The notes beneath the pieces are model-generated. The model did no database searches and was not told where the DNA came from. It saw only the letters and a program-made list of their open reading frames with translations. From the NCBI GenBank assembly GCA_030148625.1, contig JASBTC010000003.1, positions 1 through 7,054 of the forward strand: a stretch of 7,054 nt of DNA, written 5' to 3'. This document shows positions 6,018 through 7,054 of the stretch, piece after piece. The position numbers and the translations under genes were made by a program. This DNA comes from Sphingobium sp. (GTDB lineage: Bacteria > Pseudomonadota > Alphaproteobacteria > Sphingomonadales > Sphingomonadaceae). Each line of letters begins with the position of its first letter. The stretch's first letter is position 1.

Positions 6018-7054
6018 ATGATGTTGGGACCGACCGCACATATCGACAGCTTCGCGCGCGACAATCTGCCGCCCGCGGATCAATGGCCCGTCATGCCGCT
6101 CGACCGTTTCACCTATCCCGAACGGCTGAATGTCGGCGTCGAACTCACCGATGCGATGGTCGAAAAGGGCTTTGGCGATCATACCGCGCTGATCGGCAAT
6201 GGCCGCCGCCGCACCTATAAGGAGCTGGCCGACTGGTCGAACCGCATCGCGCACGCGCTGGTCGAGGATTTCGGGATCAAGCCGGGCAACCGGATCCTGA
6301 TCCGTTCGGCCAACAATCCCGCGATGGTCGCGTGCTGGCTCGCGGCGACCAAGGCGGGCGCGGTCGTGGTCAACACCATGCCGATGCTGCGCGCGTCCGA
6401 GCTCGCGGCGATCGTCGACAAGGCCGAGATCGCCTTTGCCTTGTGCGATACGCGCATCAAGGACGAACTCGTCGCCTGCGCCAAGACCAGCCGTTTCCTG
6501 AAGCTGATCGTGGGTTTCGACGGCACCGCCAATCATGATGCGGAGCTCGATCGCGTCGCGCTCAACAAGCCGGTGCGTTTCGCTGCGGTGGAGACGGGGC
6601 GCGACGATGTCGCCCTGCTCGGCTTCACTTCGGGTACGACGGGAGAACCCAAGGCGACGATGCATTTCCACCGCGATCTGCTGATCATCGCCGACGGCTA
6701 TGCGAAGGAAGTCCTGGGTGTGACGTCCGATGATATCTTCGTCGGATCGCCGCCGCTGGCCTTCACTTTCGGCCTGGGCGGGCTGGCGATCTTTCCGCTG
6801 CGCTTCGGCGCGACCGCGACCCTGCTCGAAAACGCATCGCCGCCCAATATGATCGAGATCATCGAAACCTATCGCGCGACGATCAGCTTCACCGCGCCCA
6901 CCGCCTATCGCATGATGCTGATGGCGCTCGACGAGGGCGCCGATCTGTCCTCGCTGCGCATCGCGGTATCTGCGGGCGAGACGCTGCCGGCGCCGGTGTT
7001 CGAGGATTGGACGCGCAAGACCGGCAAACCGATCCTCGACGGTATCGGCGCCAC
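6018..7054 (+). CDS. Benzoate/2-aminobenzoate-CoA ligase family protein, N-terminal part (3' end outside window)
   Basis: This is an AMP-forming acyl-CoA synthetase (ANL superfamily), open to the right edge: 345 codons of an expected ~540. The enzyme would adenylate an aromatic carboxylate and transfer it to CoA. The phosphate-binding loop is LGFTSGTTGEPKATMHFH (201-218). GSPPLAFTFGLGG (243-255) lies where the acyl pocket is expected, followed by SAGETLP (318-324) and the start of the adenine motif DGIGA (341-345). The N-terminus AHIDSFARDNLPP is typical of proteins annotated as benzoate-CoA or 2-aminobenzoate-CoA ligase. With a formamidase-like hydrolase and MarR beside it, anthranilate is the favoured substrate, but benzoate or salicylate remain possible. 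The frame has no earlier start after an in-frame TGA at 5982. Two ATGs adjoin (6018, 6021); GGGAG (6009-6013) is four bases from the first and seven from the second, so 6021 may be the true start. Confidence 0.93.
   Translation, partial: MMLGPTAHIDSFARDNLPPADQWPVMPLDRFTYPERLNVGVELTDAMVEKGFGDHTALIGNGRRRTYKELADWSNRIAHALVEDFGIKPGNRILIRSANNPAMVACWLAATKAGAVVVNTMPMLRASELAAIVDKAEIAFALCDTRIKDELVACAKTSRFLKLIVGFDGTANHDAELDRVALNKPVRFAAVETGRDDVALLGFTSGTTGEPKATMHFHRDLLIIADGYAKEVLGVTSDDIFVGSPPLAFTFGLGGLAIFPLRFGATATLLENASPPNMIEIIETYRATISFTAPTAYRMMLMALDEGADLSSLRIAVSAGETLPAPVFEDWTRKTGKPILDGIGA

Overview
This GC-rich window looks like chromosomal DNA of an alphaproteobacterium, most likely a sphingomonad. That rests on the base composition, the style of the proteins, a palindromic intergenic repeat of a type I know from alphaproteobacteria, and the gpmA-purE-purK grouping. 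I cannot name a species. There are nine protein genes, two of them cut by the window edges. I see no tRNA, rRNA, CRISPR array, insertion sequence or phage gene.

Left part (1-1867): the 3' end of a gene for an M14-type cytosolic carboxypeptidase reads rightward. It converges, across a 20-base gap, on two leftward genes: an AhpD-like/carboxymuconolactone decarboxylase family protein and, upstream of it, a dienelactone hydrolase family protein. A GC-rich hairpin sits between those two. The 226-base divergent gap that follows (1868-2093) is nearly half filled by a two-palindrome element resembling the intergenic mosaic (RIME-type) repeats of alphaproteobacteria.

Middle (2094-4398): gpmA, purE and purK read rightward and probably form one transcription unit. 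gpmA makes a 2,3-bisphosphoglycerate-dependent phosphoglycerate mutase (glycolysis/gluconeogenesis). PurE and PurK carry out the two-step carboxylation of AIR in purine synthesis. purE and purK overlap by four bases (ATGA), the usual sign of translational coupling.

Right part (4414-7054): an alpha/beta hydrolase of the kynurenine formamidase type reads leftward. Divergent from it are a MarR-family regulator and the first 345 codons of an AMP-forming acyl-CoA synthetase of the benzoate/2-aminobenzoate-CoA ligase family. Together they suggest a tryptophan-kynurenine-anthranilate catabolic locus that continues past the right edge, with anthranilate activated as its CoA thioester. The 217-base divergent gap holds an A+T-rich 26-base near-perfect palindrome, a good candidate MarR operator, and a separate strong hairpin in the presumed marR leader.

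Most of the window is well-known metabolism. I did not find a convincing undescribed multi-gene system. The points most worth a second look are the catabolic locus on the right with its operator, and the mosaic repeat that occupies most of the space in front of the dienelactone hydrolase gene.
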